DNA of 64,000 nt from Porphyrobacter sp. LM 6 (GCF_001720465.1 NZ_CP017113.1:1674001-1738000), one strand, 5' to 3'; positions 26,404 to 34,925 are shown, counted from the first letter of the stretch. Notes: generated from the sequence alone by a model not told the origin. Made by a program: numbers and translations.

Positions 26404-26840
26404 CCTGGACAAAGCGCCTGCTCGTAATTGGGCTTGTTGCATTTGGGGCAGCTCTTGGGGGCACGTATCTTGGCCGTGAGCTGCTTGCGAGCACAGGCGA
26501 GGACGAGACGGAGTTGCATGCGCTCCTGCACAGCGAGCTTGACCTTGACGCGCAGCAGGCGGCAAAAATCGAGTTGATTGAACGCCGTTTTTCAACCCGC
26601 CGGAAAGCACTCGAGCTCGAGATGCGCGCCGCCAATGCCCATCTTGCCGAAGCGATGGAGGCCGAACACGGCTACGGGCCGGAGGTTTCGGCTGCGGTCG
26701 ATCACACGCATCAGGTGATGGGCGAACTGCAAAAAGAAACGCTGGAGCATCTTTTCGCCATGCGCGCGGTGCTTACGCCCGACCAGGCAGCACGGTTTGA
26801 CCGTACCGTAACAAAAGCGCTGACACCAGAAGTGCAGTGA
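26400..26840 (+). CDS. Periplasmic heavy-metal sensor, CnrX-like
   Basis: 146 aa. An N-terminal anchor (LLVIGLVAFGAALGGTYLG) leads to a periplasmic all-helical hook with a charged coiled pattern (ALLHSELDLDAQQAAKIELIERRF, RRKALELEMRAANAHLAEAMEAEHGYG, VDHTHQVMGELQKETLEHLFAMR). Histidines and acidic residues are placed as in CnrX/ZraP/CpxP-type metal sensors, which bind Co, Ni, Zn or Cu. It overlaps the genes on both sides by 4 nt. It should signal periplasmic metal to the anti-sigma protein; which metal is not decided by sequence. Confidence 0.8.
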   Translation: MTWTKRLLVIGLVAFGAALGGTYLGRELLASTGEDETELHALLHSELDLDAQQAAKIELIERRFSTRRKALELEMRAANAHLAEAMEAEHGYGPEVSAAVDHTHQVMGELQKETLEHLFAMRAVLTPDQAARFDRTVTKALTPEVQ

Positions 26841-27403
26841 CTTTCCCGCTCAGCCAGGGGAGCGACAGCGAACTTGCGGTTCTCGCACTTGCTGGTCGTC
26901 AGGATGCTTACCGGGAACTGCTGGCACGCTACCGTGAGAAAATCTTCCGGTTCGTGGCTGCGTCGGTTGGAGATTCCCAAGAAGCAGTAGACCTCACGCA
27001 GGAGACGTTCGTTGCAGCATTCGCTGCACTTGGAAAATATGATCATGACCGACCATTCCTGTTCTGGCTGAAGCGTATCGCGCTCAACAAGTGTCGCGAT
27101 TGGTCGCGAAGACGAAAAGCCCGGGCATTTTTCGTTCGGGCGGAACCGCTCGAGCTGGCATTTGAAGTCGCTGATGACGCCATATCCGCCGATGTGCAGG
27201 CAGAGAGCCGGGCTGAACTGAAGCGGGTTTCAGCCGCTATCTCGCGCCTTCCGTCACGGCTCAGGGAAGCGCTCGTGCTTCGCACGATCGATGGGCTAAG
27301 TCAGTCAGAAGCGGCTGCTGTCCTGGGGGTAAGCGAAAAGGCGGTCGAGACGCGTCTGCATCGCGCGCGAGCCCGATTGAAAGCAAATCTCGAAAGCAAA
27401 TGA
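26837..27403 (+). CDS. ECF RNA polymerase sigma factor (CnrH-like)
   Basis: 188 aa. Region 2 is intact (AYRELLARYREKIFRFVAASVG, QEAVDLTQETFVAAFAALGKYD, FLFWLKRIALNKCRDWSRRR) and region 4 has the HTH (RLPSRLREALVLRTIDGLSQSEAAAVLGVSEKAVETRLHRARARL, in pieces). It starts GTG at 26837, overlapping the CnrX-like stop (GTGA). The operon is flanked by three TGAGGG-N15-GCGTAT promoter copies, including its own, so it probably directs that regulon. Confidence 0.92.
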   Translation: MTFPLSQGSDSELAVLALAGRQDAYRELLARYREKIFRFVAASVGDSQEAVDLTQETFVAAFAALGKYDHDRPFLFWLKRIALNKCRDWSRRRKARAFFVRAEPLELAFEVADDAISADVQAESRAELKRVSAAISRLPSRLREALVLRTIDGLSQSEAAAVLGVSEKAVETRLHRARARLKANLESK

Positions 27404-27613
27404 CCACCGGCCGCCGAATTTAGGCGCGGGGACTATGGCTGATCCCGAGTGAGCCAGTGCGTCTCGCCGATAAAGCTGGTCATCGTCATGCAAAGCGGCC
27501 ATCGCAAGCAAGTGCGCTGATCGCCCCGAGCTGACGCCTATCCTGCGCAGCAGCCGATTCCGCCCTGCTAGCATAGTTCACCACTGCAAAAGTCGAGAGA
27601 CGCGAAAAAAATT

Positions 27614-27640
27614 TGAGGGGTGTCCGGATCAGGCGCGTAT
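27614..27640 (+). promoter_or_regulatory. ECF-type promoter, copy 3 (copABCD operon)
   Basis: TGAGGG (27614-27619), N15, GCGTAT (27635-27640). The -10 ends 8 nt before the ATG at 27649, so the transcript would begin at or next to the start codon. Confidence 0.75.
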
Positions 27641-27648
27641 ATGCTTGT

Positions 27649-29526
27649 ATGAACACTCCGATCCTTACCCGCCGCCACCTGATTGCAGGCCTCGGTGCCG
27701 CGTCAGCCTTTGCCACAGTGCCTGCCTGGGCGCAGGGTCACAACATTCACCGCGATCAGGGAGGCGGTCACGGTCGGGGTGGCCCGCTCATTCCTGCTGG
27801 GTTCGGTGAGCTTTCCGGCGAAGTGATCGATCTGACCGTGGCCAGCGGTCATCGCATCGTCGAAGGACGGCGTGGTCCCGGTGTCGCGGTCAACGGGAGC
27901 GTACCGGGTCCCTTGATCCGCTTGCGCGAAGGGCAGAACGTCCGTCTCAATGTCACGAACAAACTGGGTTCGGACACGTCAATCCATTGGCACGGCCTGC
28001 TCGTTCCATTTCATATGGATGGTGTTCCCGGCGTGAGTTTCCCTGGCATTCATCCCGGCCAGACATTCAGCTACGAATTTCCGATCCGGCAGGCGGGGAC
28101 CTATTGGTATCACAGCCATTCAGGCCTGCAGGAACAGTCGGGGCATTATGGCCCTCTGGTTATCGATCCGTCTGGTCCGGAGCCTGTCGAATTTGACCGG
28201 GACTACATTCTGCTTCTCAGCGATTTCACGGTGCTCGACCCGCATTTCATCATGAGCCGTTTGCGCACCGGTGAAGGCTATTTCAATCGCCAGCAGAGCA
28301 CCTGGACCGACGACTATCCGCTGTCTGCGCAAGAGCGACGCATGTGGGCCCAAATGCGGATGATGCCCACCGATATCATGGATATCGGCTCTCCGACCTA
28401 CACCTTCCTTGCCAATGGGCGAGGGCCGACCGAGGGGCTTGAATACCTGTTTCGTGCCGGTGAGCGCGTGAGGTTGCGGGTCATCAACGGCTCGGCGCAG
28501 AGCTTCTTCAACGTCCGCATTCCCGGCTTGGCAATGACCATCATCGCCGCAGATGGCCAGAACGTCCGGCCGGTTGAAGTCGATGAATTTCAGATCGGCA
28601 CGGCAGAAACCTATGACGTGATTGTCACGCCGGGCAATGCCGAGGCCTATGCCATAGTCGGTGAGTCGATGGATCGGTCGGGAATGGCGCTGGCCATGCT
28701 GGCGAGCCGTCCCGGAGCGCGGGCGGATGTACCCGCTCTGCGCGATCCACCGCTGCTGACGATGGGCGACATGGGCATGGATCACGGCTCGGGCGGCATG
28801 GACCATAGCGCGCCTTCTGCCGATACCGGTGCCAAGGAAGCAATGGGTAGTGTGGGCCCCATGGACCATGCGGCGATGGGTCATGCCACACCAGATGCAT
28901 CAATGGGCGCTTCGGATGACACTATGGCCGGAATGGCAATGGGCGGCATGAGCATGGCCGGCATGAAGATGCGCGACACAACACTGCTGCCTCCCGATGT
29001 CAAGGTCGGCCCGGGCGTCGACATGGTTTCGATGTCTCCGGTGGACAAGATGGGAGATCCCGGTCTTGGCCTGCGCGACGTGGATCACCGCGTGCTCAAC
29101 TATCGCATGCTGACGGCGCTTGAGCCGAACCAAGACACGCGCGAACCTTCGCGGCTCCTCGAGCTGCATCTCACGGGCAATATGGACCGCTACATGTGGT
29201 CTTTTGACGGAAGAATGTACTCTTCTGTCAGTGATGTTCCAATCCGCTTCGCCTGGAACGAGCGGGTCCGGGTGAAGCTCATCAACAATACCATGATGGC
29301 GCACCCGATCCATCTTCACGGCATGTTCTTCGAGCTGGTCAATGGTGCCGAGCCAGCCCATCAGCCTCGAAAGAACATCGTGATCGTGCAACCGGGCGCC
29401 AGCGCTCAGTTCGACCTCACTGCCAACGAGCCGGGTGACTGGGCGTTCCACTGCCACCTGCTTTACCACATGCACGGCGGCATGATGCAGACCGTGACCG
29501 TGGTCGGCCCGGGCGGTGCAGCATGA
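27649..29526 (+). CDS. copA: Copper resistance multicopper oxidase CopA (Tat-exported)
   Basis: 625-aa periplasmic multicopper oxidase that oxidises Cu(I) and binds copper. It starts MNTPILTRRHLIAGLG with a twin-arginine signal. Copper ligands are present: IHWHG (113-115), YHSHSG (155-157), HPIHLHG and HCHLLYHMH near the C-terminus. A central Met/His-rich insert (MGDMGMDHGSGGMDH, MAMGGMSMAGMKM) is characteristic of CopA/PcoA. The ATG is only 8 nt downstream of the -10 and no SD is visible, so translation may be leaderless. copB overlaps its stop (ATGA). Confidence 0.95.
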   Translation: MNTPILTRRHLIAGLGAASAFATVPAWAQGHNIHRDQGGGHGRGGPLIPAGFGELSGEVIDLTVASGHRIVEGRRGPGVAVNGSVPGPLIRLREGQNVRLNVTNKLGSDTSIHWHGLLVPFHMDGVPGVSFPGIHPGQTFSYEFPIRQAGTYWYHSHSGLQEQSGHYGPLVIDPSGPEPVEFDRDYILLLSDFTVLDPHFIMSRLRTGEGYFNRQQSTWTDDYPLSAQERRMWAQMRMMPTDIMDIGSPTYTFLANGRGPTEGLEYLFRAGERVRLRVINGSAQSFFNVRIPGLAMTIIAADGQNVRPVEVDEFQIGTAETYDVIVTPGNAEAYAIVGESMDRSGMALAMLASRPGARADVPALRDPPLLTMGDMGMDHGSGGMDHSAPSADTGAKEAMGSVGPMDHAAMGHATPDASMGASDDTMAGMAMGGMSMAGMKMRDTTLLPPDVKVGPGVDMVSMSPVDKMGDPGLGLRDVDHRVLNYRMLTALEPNQDTREPSRLLELHLTGNMDRYMWSFDGRMYSSVSDVPIRFAWNERVRVKLINNTMMAHPIHLHGMFFELVNGAEPAHQPRKNIVIVQPGASAQFDLTANEPGDWAFHCHLLYHMHGGMMQTVTVVGPGGAA

Positions 29527-30611
29527 ACGTCCGGCCCCTCGTCTCACTCTTCCTTGCGGGAGCGTCCCTGAGCGCAGCACCGGCGATGGCCCAGCATCAG
29601 GGGCATGACATGCCAATGCCGATGCCGCCACCGGCGCCGGCGCCGGCCCCGAGTCCGGCTCCCGCACCGCAGCAGCCAGATCCCCACGCCGGGCATGTGA
29701 TGCCCGATCGTCCTGCCGCATCCGAAGAGGAAACGGTCGATCCGCACGCAGGCCATACCATGCCCGAAGGATCAATGCCGGCTCCCGATGCCATGGCCGA
29801 CATGAAGCAGGAAACCATGGATCACAGCGCCATGGATGGCGCCATGCCTGCCTCGCCCGGGCCCGAGATGGAAACCCCCCCGCCGCCAGAGGCGGGGAGC
29901 GGTCCTCCGCGCGCCGCCGACGCCATCTGGGGCGCCGATGCAATGCGGGCCTCGCGAGACGATCTCAGGCGCGAAAGCGGTGATTTCCCGGTTTTCTGGT
30001 TTCAGGGTGATCGTTTGGAAATCCATGCCCGCGAGGGTGCAGAAGACTACATCTGGGATTTTCAGGGGTATTACGGCGGTCCAACGAGCCGGTTCTGGTT
30101 CAAAACTGAAGGTGAGGGAGCCTTCGGCGACAAGCCCGAAAGCGCTGAGTTTCAAGCCCTCTATTCACGTGCGATCAGGCCATTCTGGGATCTCCAGGCC
30201 GGTGTGCGCCAGGACCTCGCAGGACCCGATACGACCTATGCCGTTCTGGGCATCCAAGGCGTTGCGCCCTATCTCTTTCAGGTTGATGCGGCGGCTTTCG
30301 TCTCACAACGCGGTGACGTTACGGCAAGGATCGAGGCAGAGCTCGACCAGCGTATTACCCAGCGCCTGATCTTCCAGCCTCGTGTTGAGATCAACATGGC
30401 TGCCCAGGACATTCCGATCCTTGGCGTCGGAGCGGGCATCGACAAGGTCGAGGCTGGCTTGCGTTTGCGTTACGAGATTATCCGCGAGTTTGCGCCTTAC
30501 ATCGGGATCGAACAGACGTGGCGCATTGGCAACGGCGCGGACTTCGCCCGCGCCCGCGGCGAGGATCCGAGTGCCACCAACTATCTTGTCGGCATCCGGT
30601 TTTGGTTTTGA
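29523..30611 (+). CDS. copB: Copper resistance outer-membrane protein CopB
   Basis: 362 aa. A signal peptide (MNVRPLVSLFLAGASLSAAPAMA) precedes a disordered Met/His/Pro-rich segment (residues 25-120, HDMPMPMPPPAPAPAPS, MDHSAMDGAMPAS). From about 160 the chain is a beta-barrel with alternating pattern and aromatic C-terminus (NYLVGIRFWF), the OMP type of CopB/PcoB. It probably sequesters Cu and spans the outer membrane. ATGA overlap with copA indicates coupled translation. Confidence 0.93.
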   Translation: MNVRPLVSLFLAGASLSAAPAMAQHQGHDMPMPMPPPAPAPAPSPAPAPQQPDPHAGHVMPDRPAASEEETVDPHAGHTMPEGSMPAPDAMADMKQETMDHSAMDGAMPASPGPEMETPPPPEAGSGPPRAADAIWGADAMRASRDDLRRESGDFPVFWFQGDRLEIHAREGAEDYIWDFQGYYGGPTSRFWFKTEGEGAFGDKPESAEFQALYSRAIRPFWDLQAGVRQDLAGPDTTYAVLGIQGVAPYLFQVDAAAFVSQRGDVTARIEAELDQRITQRLIFQPRVEINMAAQDIPILGVGAGIDKVEAGLRLRYEIIREFAPYIGIEQTWRIGNGADFARARGEDPSATNYLVGIRFWF

Positions 30612-30627
30612 AATGAAGGACAATCCA

Positions 30628-31017
30628 ATGAAATTTGCTTCGATTTTCGCCGCTCTTGCAGTGGTTGCGTCGCCTTTGGCACTCCCATCGATGGCTTCTG
30701 CTCACACTCGCGTTGTCGCCTCTACTCCGGCAGAGGGCGCAACCGTTGCTGGCACGCGCACAGTCACGCTGACTTTCAATGAAGCGCTGTTGCCCCCCAC
30801 TGCTGCTGCCAGCATCGTAATGACGGCGATGCCGGGGATGGCAAATCACAGTCCGATGGCGATCCGCAATTTCACCACTGCCTGGTCGAACGGGAACAAG
30901 ACCATGACCCTCACGCTTACCAAACCTTTGGCGAAGGGCAGCTATGAGGTGCGCTGGCAAGCCGCAGGTGCTGATGGTCACCGCATGAACGGCACTGTCA
31001 AGTTTACCGTCAGCTGA
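30628..31017 (+). CDS. copC: Periplasmic copper chaperone CopC
   Basis: 129 aa. Signal peptide (MKFASIFAALAVVASPLALPSMASA) then mature HTRVVASTPAEGATVAG, where the N-terminal His is the canonical Cu(II) ligand exposed after signal-peptidase cleavage. Further CopC elements are RTVTLTFNEALLPP, the Met-containing MTAMPGMANH and the closing YEVRWQAAGADGHRMNGTVKFTV. An SD, GAAGGA, favours the ATG at 30628 over the one 15 nt upstream. It precedes copD by 7 nt. Confidence 0.95.
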   Translation: MKFASIFAALAVVASPLALPSMASAHTRVVASTPAEGATVAGTRTVTLTFNEALLPPTAAASIVMTAMPGMANHSPMAIRNFTTAWSNGNKTMTLTLTKPLAKGSYEVRWQAAGADGHRMNGTVKFTVS

Positions 31018-31024
31018 TCGCGCT

Positions 31025-31951
31025 ATGGGGTGGGCGATCGAACCTGGTTTGCGTTTTCTGAATTACGCGGTGCTCCTGGGGATGTTCGGGAGCACCGCGT
31101 TTCGATTAATCGCGCTTCGGAGCGCCCACTTTCTCTCTGTCGGTAATCGGACGTCGCTAGGCCTGATCGGGGGGGCTGCGGCTGCATTCGTTCTCTCCGT
31201 CGTTCTTATGCTCGTCTCGGTGGCGGCAATGATGGGCATGCCCCTATCCGACCTTGACTGGCCGACGATCTCCATGATGGCGTTCGGCACGGATATCGGT
31301 ATTGCATTTGCCGTTCGCATCATCCTGCTGTTTCTCGCATTATGCTTTCTTGTCGCCGTCAGGGCCACGAAACTCAGCCAGGTAGCCGTCGCCGCCTGTT
31401 TCGCAGCGGCACTTCTCTCGCTCGGATGGAGCGGTCACGCCGCTGCTGGCGAGGGAGGCATCGGGCTCCTGCATCGGCTCAACAATGGCGCACACCTGAT
31501 TGCCGCAGGTTTGTGGCTTGGCGCCATCATTTGCTTTGTTGACCTCACTGTGAAGTTGCATCGGCGGCCGGATCGGGAGCAGGCTCTCGCATTGCTTTCG
31601 CAGATCCATGCGTTCGCGCCGCTCGGCGTGGGCTTGGTGGCAGTGGTGGCCATCACGGGCCTCATAAATTCCCAGCTGATATTCGGTATTCAAAACAGCT
31701 TGGTCGTTCTGAGTACGCCTTATGGGTTGATGCTGGCTGCCAAACTGATCCTCGTCGGCGGCATGGTTGCGTTCGGAGCCAACAACGCGGCGATTGGACG
31801 CCGTTTCGCAACGTCTGGTGAACCATCGGAAAATTCGGTGCACGACGTGCTAGCGCGGTTGCGCCTCAGTCTGGGAGGTGAGCTTTGTCTTGCCGTCGGC
31901 GTTCTGGGCCTCGTAGCTGTTCTGGGCCTCGCGTCGCCAGGAATGCTGTAG
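31025..31951 (+). CDS. copD: Inner-membrane copper protein CopD
   Basis: 308 aa with about eight hydrophobic helices (YAVLLGMFGSTAFRLIAL, AAAAFVLSVVLMLVSVAAM, IAFAVRIILLFLALCFLVAV, QVAVAACFAAALLSLGWSGHA and others). The CopD/PcoD family takes copper from CopC into the cytoplasm. Histidines in SGHAAAGEG and RLNNGAHLIAAGLWLGA are conserved in the family. It directly follows copC. A start at 31025 (MGWAIEPGL) fits family N-termini. Confidence 0.93.
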   Translation: MGWAIEPGLRFLNYAVLLGMFGSTAFRLIALRSAHFLSVGNRTSLGLIGGAAAAFVLSVVLMLVSVAAMMGMPLSDLDWPTISMMAFGTDIGIAFAVRIILLFLALCFLVAVRATKLSQVAVAACFAAALLSLGWSGHAAAGEGGIGLLHRLNNGAHLIAAGLWLGAIICFVDLTVKLHRRPDREQALALLSQIHAFAPLGVGLVAVVAITGLINSQLIFGIQNSLVVLSTPYGLMLAAKLILVGGMVAFGANNAAIGRRFATSGEPSENSVHDVLARLRLSLGGELCLAVGVLGLVAVLGLASPGML

Positions 31952-31980
31952 ATCGAAAGTTCATGAAAAAGGGGGTTTCA

Positions 31981-32493
31981 ATGGTTCGATATCGAGCATG
32001 CAAAATTGCGGGAGTACTGGCGGGCGTGATCTTGCTGATACAAAGCCCAGTATTGGCGCACCCCAGTACCACCGCGAAGGGGAAGGACGCTGAAGAAGGG
32101 ACTACAGTGGCTACGGCCTTGGATGGTCCCGTTGAAGCGGTGGCGGACTTTCATGCGGCGCTAGCGAAGGGCGATACTGCCGCTGCACTTTCGCTTCTGG
32201 CCGAAGATGTGCTCATTTTCGAATCCGGTGGGACGGAGAACAGCCGAGCTGAATATGCCAGTCATCATTTCAAATCAGATGCCGCTTTCAGCGCCGCAGT
32301 TCCTCGCATGCTCATCAGCAGAACCCATGGTGAGCAAGGCGATACAGCCTGGGTGATGAGCGTCGAGAATGTCGAGGGAACGTACCGCGATCGGCAGATC
32401 AAGAGCCGGTCTGTCGAAACGATGCTGCTTCGGCGCGTAAACGGAAGCTGGCAGATATTTCATATCCATTGGTCGTCTGCGGACCAGCGTTGA
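31981..32493 (+). CDS. Exported SnoaL/NTF2-like protein
   Basis: 170 aa from the ATG at 31981, with an AAGGGGG ribosome-binding site 8 nt before it; an ATG at 31963 is an alternative. Signal peptide (VLAGVILLIQSPVLA), then a DUF4440/NTF2-like alpha+beta cone: AVADFHAALAKGDTAAALSLLAEDVLIFESGG, YASHHFKSDAAF, and VNGSWQIFHIHWSS. Such domains bind small hydrophobic ligands or serve as scaffolds; the role here is unknown. It follows copD and is probably the last gene of the copABCD transcription unit. Confidence 0.75.
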   Translation: MVRYRACKIAGVLAGVILLIQSPVLAHPSTTAKGKDAEEGTTVATALDGPVEAVADFHAALAKGDTAAALSLLAEDVLIFESGGTENSRAEYASHHFKSDAAFSAAVPRMLISRTHGEQGDTAWVMSVENVEGTYRDRQIKSRSVETMLLRRVNGSWQIFHIHWSSADQR

Positions 32494-32677
32494 CGAAGGT
32501 CCTCGACCAGCGCCAGCCAATGTCCGGTCGGGCATCCAGCTGGAGAAATCTGCTTTCCAGCCTGGATCGGTACGTCGGCACATGAGGTCTCCTTGCCGCC
32601 CGTCCGCACTGCATGACGACCCTGTCTTTCGTGGACACAAAACGGGGCACAATGGAGCGTCTGAGGAAGCCCTGCCG

Positions 32678-33319
32678 ATGGCCCGCCAACACAGAGTCGC
32701 TTCGATCTTGGAAGCCGAAGGAGTGAAGCGTAGAGACGCCTCGCTGAGGGCACGCATCAAGGATCTCCTTAAGCGAGCTTTGTCCAGGATTGTGGATTAC
32801 CGTATCAACTGGATTTTCGCGCAGAACACAGCTGTTGAAGCGCCCGCCCTGCCGCCCTCTATCGAAATTACTGTTTTCGATGAGCAGCATCTTGCCGCCT
32901 TTGCACATCATCCTGACGCGCGTGTCCGAAGTGCAATGAGTTTCGAGCGCGCGGGATGTATCGGCTTTGTACTTCTGGCCGATGCCGAGCCGGCAGCCTG
33001 CATCCATTTCGCCGATAGATCGCGCTATGAAAGTGTCTCGACCTGGCCGCTTGCGAACAACGAAGTCGCTTTGGTCAACGTCACAACTTTACCCGAGCAT
33101 CGATCGCGGCGCTACGCATCCCTCTTGATTGCGCAAGCAACGAGCTCGCTGGTTCCCAGTCGCTATCGGCGCGCTCTTGCCCATATCTGGTGGAACCACC
33201 ACGCATCACTGCGCGCATTCAGAAATGCAGGTTGGCAGCGGGTCGGCATTTCGATCGAGATATCACGGCACAAGGGACGCTGGTATTCAGTACACCTTCC
33301 TTGGAAGGTTCGCAGTTAG
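32678..33319 (+). CDS. GNAT-family N-acetyltransferase-like protein
   Basis: 213 aa from MARQHRVAS (ATG 32678; an upstream ATG at 32582 is less likely because its leader is Pro/Ser-rich and family-unlike). A basic helical N-terminus precedes a GNAT fold: AGCIGFVLLADAEPAACIHF (beta strands), NNEVALVNVTTLPEHRSRRYASLLI (motif A region, with RSRRYAS in the acetyl-CoA pyrophosphate loop position), and HASLRAFRNAGWQRVG (motif B). The Q/R-x-x-G-x-G/A loop is imperfect, so activity is uncertain. The acceptor is unknown. Confidence 0.6.
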   Translation: MARQHRVASILEAEGVKRRDASLRARIKDLLKRALSRIVDYRINWIFAQNTAVEAPALPPSIEITVFDEQHLAAFAHHPDARVRSAMSFERAGCIGFVLLADAEPAACIHFADRSRYESVSTWPLANNEVALVNVTTLPEHRSRRYASLLIAQATSSLVPSRYRRALAHIWWNHHASLRAFRNAGWQRVGISIEISRHKGRWYSVHLPWKVRS

Positions 33320-33712
33320 AAGCGCGCTTGTGGAAGGGCGTTCGAACACAAGGCTTGCGTGCCCGTGATGGTCAGGTGTGGCCTTTCGGCTAGACACTGT
33401 ACGTAACCATTCTCGATGTCAGCTCGCTGGCTTTACAGTCCTTCGGGACGTACGGCGATGTCGAGCATCGATCCAGCCAGCTGCTTCTTCATCAGCGAAT
33501 TTTGCTCCTCACGTCCGATGCTGCCACGCCTTGGAGACCTCCAGACTGCCCAACTGCACCTTGCAATTGGGCAGGTCGGCCGGATAACCACGGAGTAACG
33601 GATATGCGCTGACATTCAGCACCCGCGACTGCACTTGTCAGGAAAGTTTTCGCCGACTGTGGTGCCCGAGGACTGGGATTTGGATGGGTAGCGAGAGTAA
33701 GTAAACCTCGCG
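33320..33712. other. Gene-poor stretch (393 bp)
   Basis: Lies between the GNAT-like gene and the leftward MerR gene. Only short frames of up to 70 codons are present, on both strands, without recognisable protein features. It may hold debris of an older gene; I see no repeat, RNA or promoter I can support. Confidence 0.4.
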
Positions 33713-34099
33713 TCAGGTATTGGCCGCCGGATTGAAAGCGGCGATGATCGGGCAAGGGCCGGCTTCTTCTGCAGCACAAGCACCGGCCAGACGGACCAAG
33801 GCCGCGCGCATAGTTTGTAACGTCGCGATTTTTTCATCGAGCGCCGCGATCCGACTGTTGGCGAGCGCCTGCGCTGCCGATCGATCAGACGTGTCGAGTT
33901 CCAACAGGGTGGAAATCTCATCGAGGGTGAACCCGGCCATCTGCGCCGCGCGAATTGACCGCAAGCGATCAAGGTCATTGCTCCCGTAACGCCGCGGCCC
34001 CTGTTTGCGCGGCGGTTCCATAAGGAGTCCGCGCCGCTGATAATAACGGATCGTTTCAACGTTTACGCCGCCCGCACGGGCGAAGTCGCCGATTTTCAT
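33713..34099 (-). CDS. MerR-family regulator, two-cysteine type
   Basis: 128 aa. HTH (IGDFARAGGVNVETIRYYQRRGLL) and a dimer helix, then the effector region GACAAEEAGPCPIIAAFN with Cys108 and Cys116. It resembles MerR itself but lacks the first Hg-ligand cysteine (position ~80), so mercury is not a safe guess. It is divergent from the glutaredoxin-membrane fusion, with a 19-bp-spacer promoter between them (34108-34138). Confidence 0.88.
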   Translation of the reverse strand: MKIGDFARAGGVNVETIRYYQRRGLLMEPPRKQGPRRYGSNDLDRLRSIRAAQMAGFTLDEISTLLELDTSDRSAAQALANSRIAALDEKIATLQTMRAALVRLAGACAAEEAGPCPIIAAFNPAANT

Positions 34100-34107
34100 A
34101 AATCCAC

Positions 34108-34138
34108 TTGATTCCGTATTATGGTACGGAGCTTATAG
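34108..34138 (+). promoter_or_regulatory. MerR-type promoter of the glutaredoxin fusion (19-bp spacer)
   Basis: TTGATT (34108-34113) and TTATAG (34133-34138) with a 19-bp spacer that holds the dyad TCCGTA-TTATGG-TACGGA, overlapping the intergenic space between divergent genes. This is the typical MerR operator-promoter. Confidence 0.8.
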
Positions 34139-34172
34139 CGACGGCATTGCCAGCCAATCAAAGGAAATCGCA

Positions 34173-34925
34173 GTGCCGCAATCAGCAAAATCCGCAGTGC
34201 TCTATCGCATGGTCATGCCCGGCCACACCTGCCCATATGGCCTGAAGGCCAAGCATCTGCTCACCTCGCGCGGGTATCAGGTGGAGGACCATCACCTGAC
34301 AACGCGGGAAGAGACCGATGCTTTCAAAGCCAAGCATGATGTAGCTACCACCCCTCAAACCTTCATTGATGGGCAGCGGATCGGTGGCCACGATGACCTC
34401 CGCCGCTTTTTCAACCTCAGAGTCGCTGACCCAAATGCCACCACCTATCGCCCGGTTGTTGCACTATTCGCGATGACGGCGTTGATGGCAGTCGCAACCG
34501 GAATTGCGACTGACGGCCAAGCGGTCAGCATCAGCGTGGCAGAATGGTTCATCGCCTTCTCGATGTGTGTGCTGGCGCTGCTCAAGCTGCAAGATGTCGA
34601 GAAATTTGCGACCATGTTCCTCAATTATGACCTGCTGGCGCAGCGCTGGGTCCCCTATGCGCGCATCTACCCCTTCGCTGAGGGTCTCGCCGGCGTCCTG
34701 ATGGTGGCAGGTGTGCTACATTGGGTCTCGATCCCGGTGGCCCTGTTCATCGGCACGATCGGCGCGGTTTCCGTGTTCAAGGCGGTCTACATCGACCAGC
34801 GCGAGCTCAAGTGCGCATGCGTCGGAGGATCGAGCAACGTACCGCTTGGTTTCGTGTCGTTGACCGAGAACCTGATGATGATCGCAATGGCGCTTTGGAT
34901 GGCAGGCGAGATGATCGTGGGATAG
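34173..34925 (+). CDS. Glutaredoxin domain fused to a MauE/DoxX-like membrane domain
   Basis: 250 aa. Residues 7-85 are glutaredoxin-like with the active-site motif CPYG (20-23), TTPQTFIDGQRIGGHDDL (cis-proline TP and the GG glutathione region). Residues 92-250 form about four helices (VVALFAMTALMAVATGIA, EWFIAFSMCVLALLKL, FAEGLAGVLMVAGVLHWVS, IPVALFIGTIGAVSVFKAVYI) with LKCACVGGSSNVPLGF near 210, like MauE/DoxX families. The start is GTG 34173, 9 nt after AAAGGAAA. A membrane-tethered thiol-reducing protein under metal-responsive control; I recall no named function. Confidence 0.75.
   Translation: MPQSAKSAVLYRMVMPGHTCPYGLKAKHLLTSRGYQVEDHHLTTREETDAFKAKHDVATTPQTFIDGQRIGGHDDLRRFFNLRVADPNATTYRPVVALFAMTALMAVATGIATDGQAVSISVAEWFIAFSMCVLALLKLQDVEKFATMFLNYDLLAQRWVPYARIYPFAEGLAGVLMVAGVLHWVSIPVALFIGTIGAVSVFKAVYIDQRELKCACVGGSSNVPLGFVSLTENLMMIAMALWMAGEMIVG

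Noticed and set aside
33320..33712. Short rightward and leftward frames (33378-33598, 33433-33615)
   Set aside because: Under 70 codons, overlapping each other on both strands, with no recognisable features.
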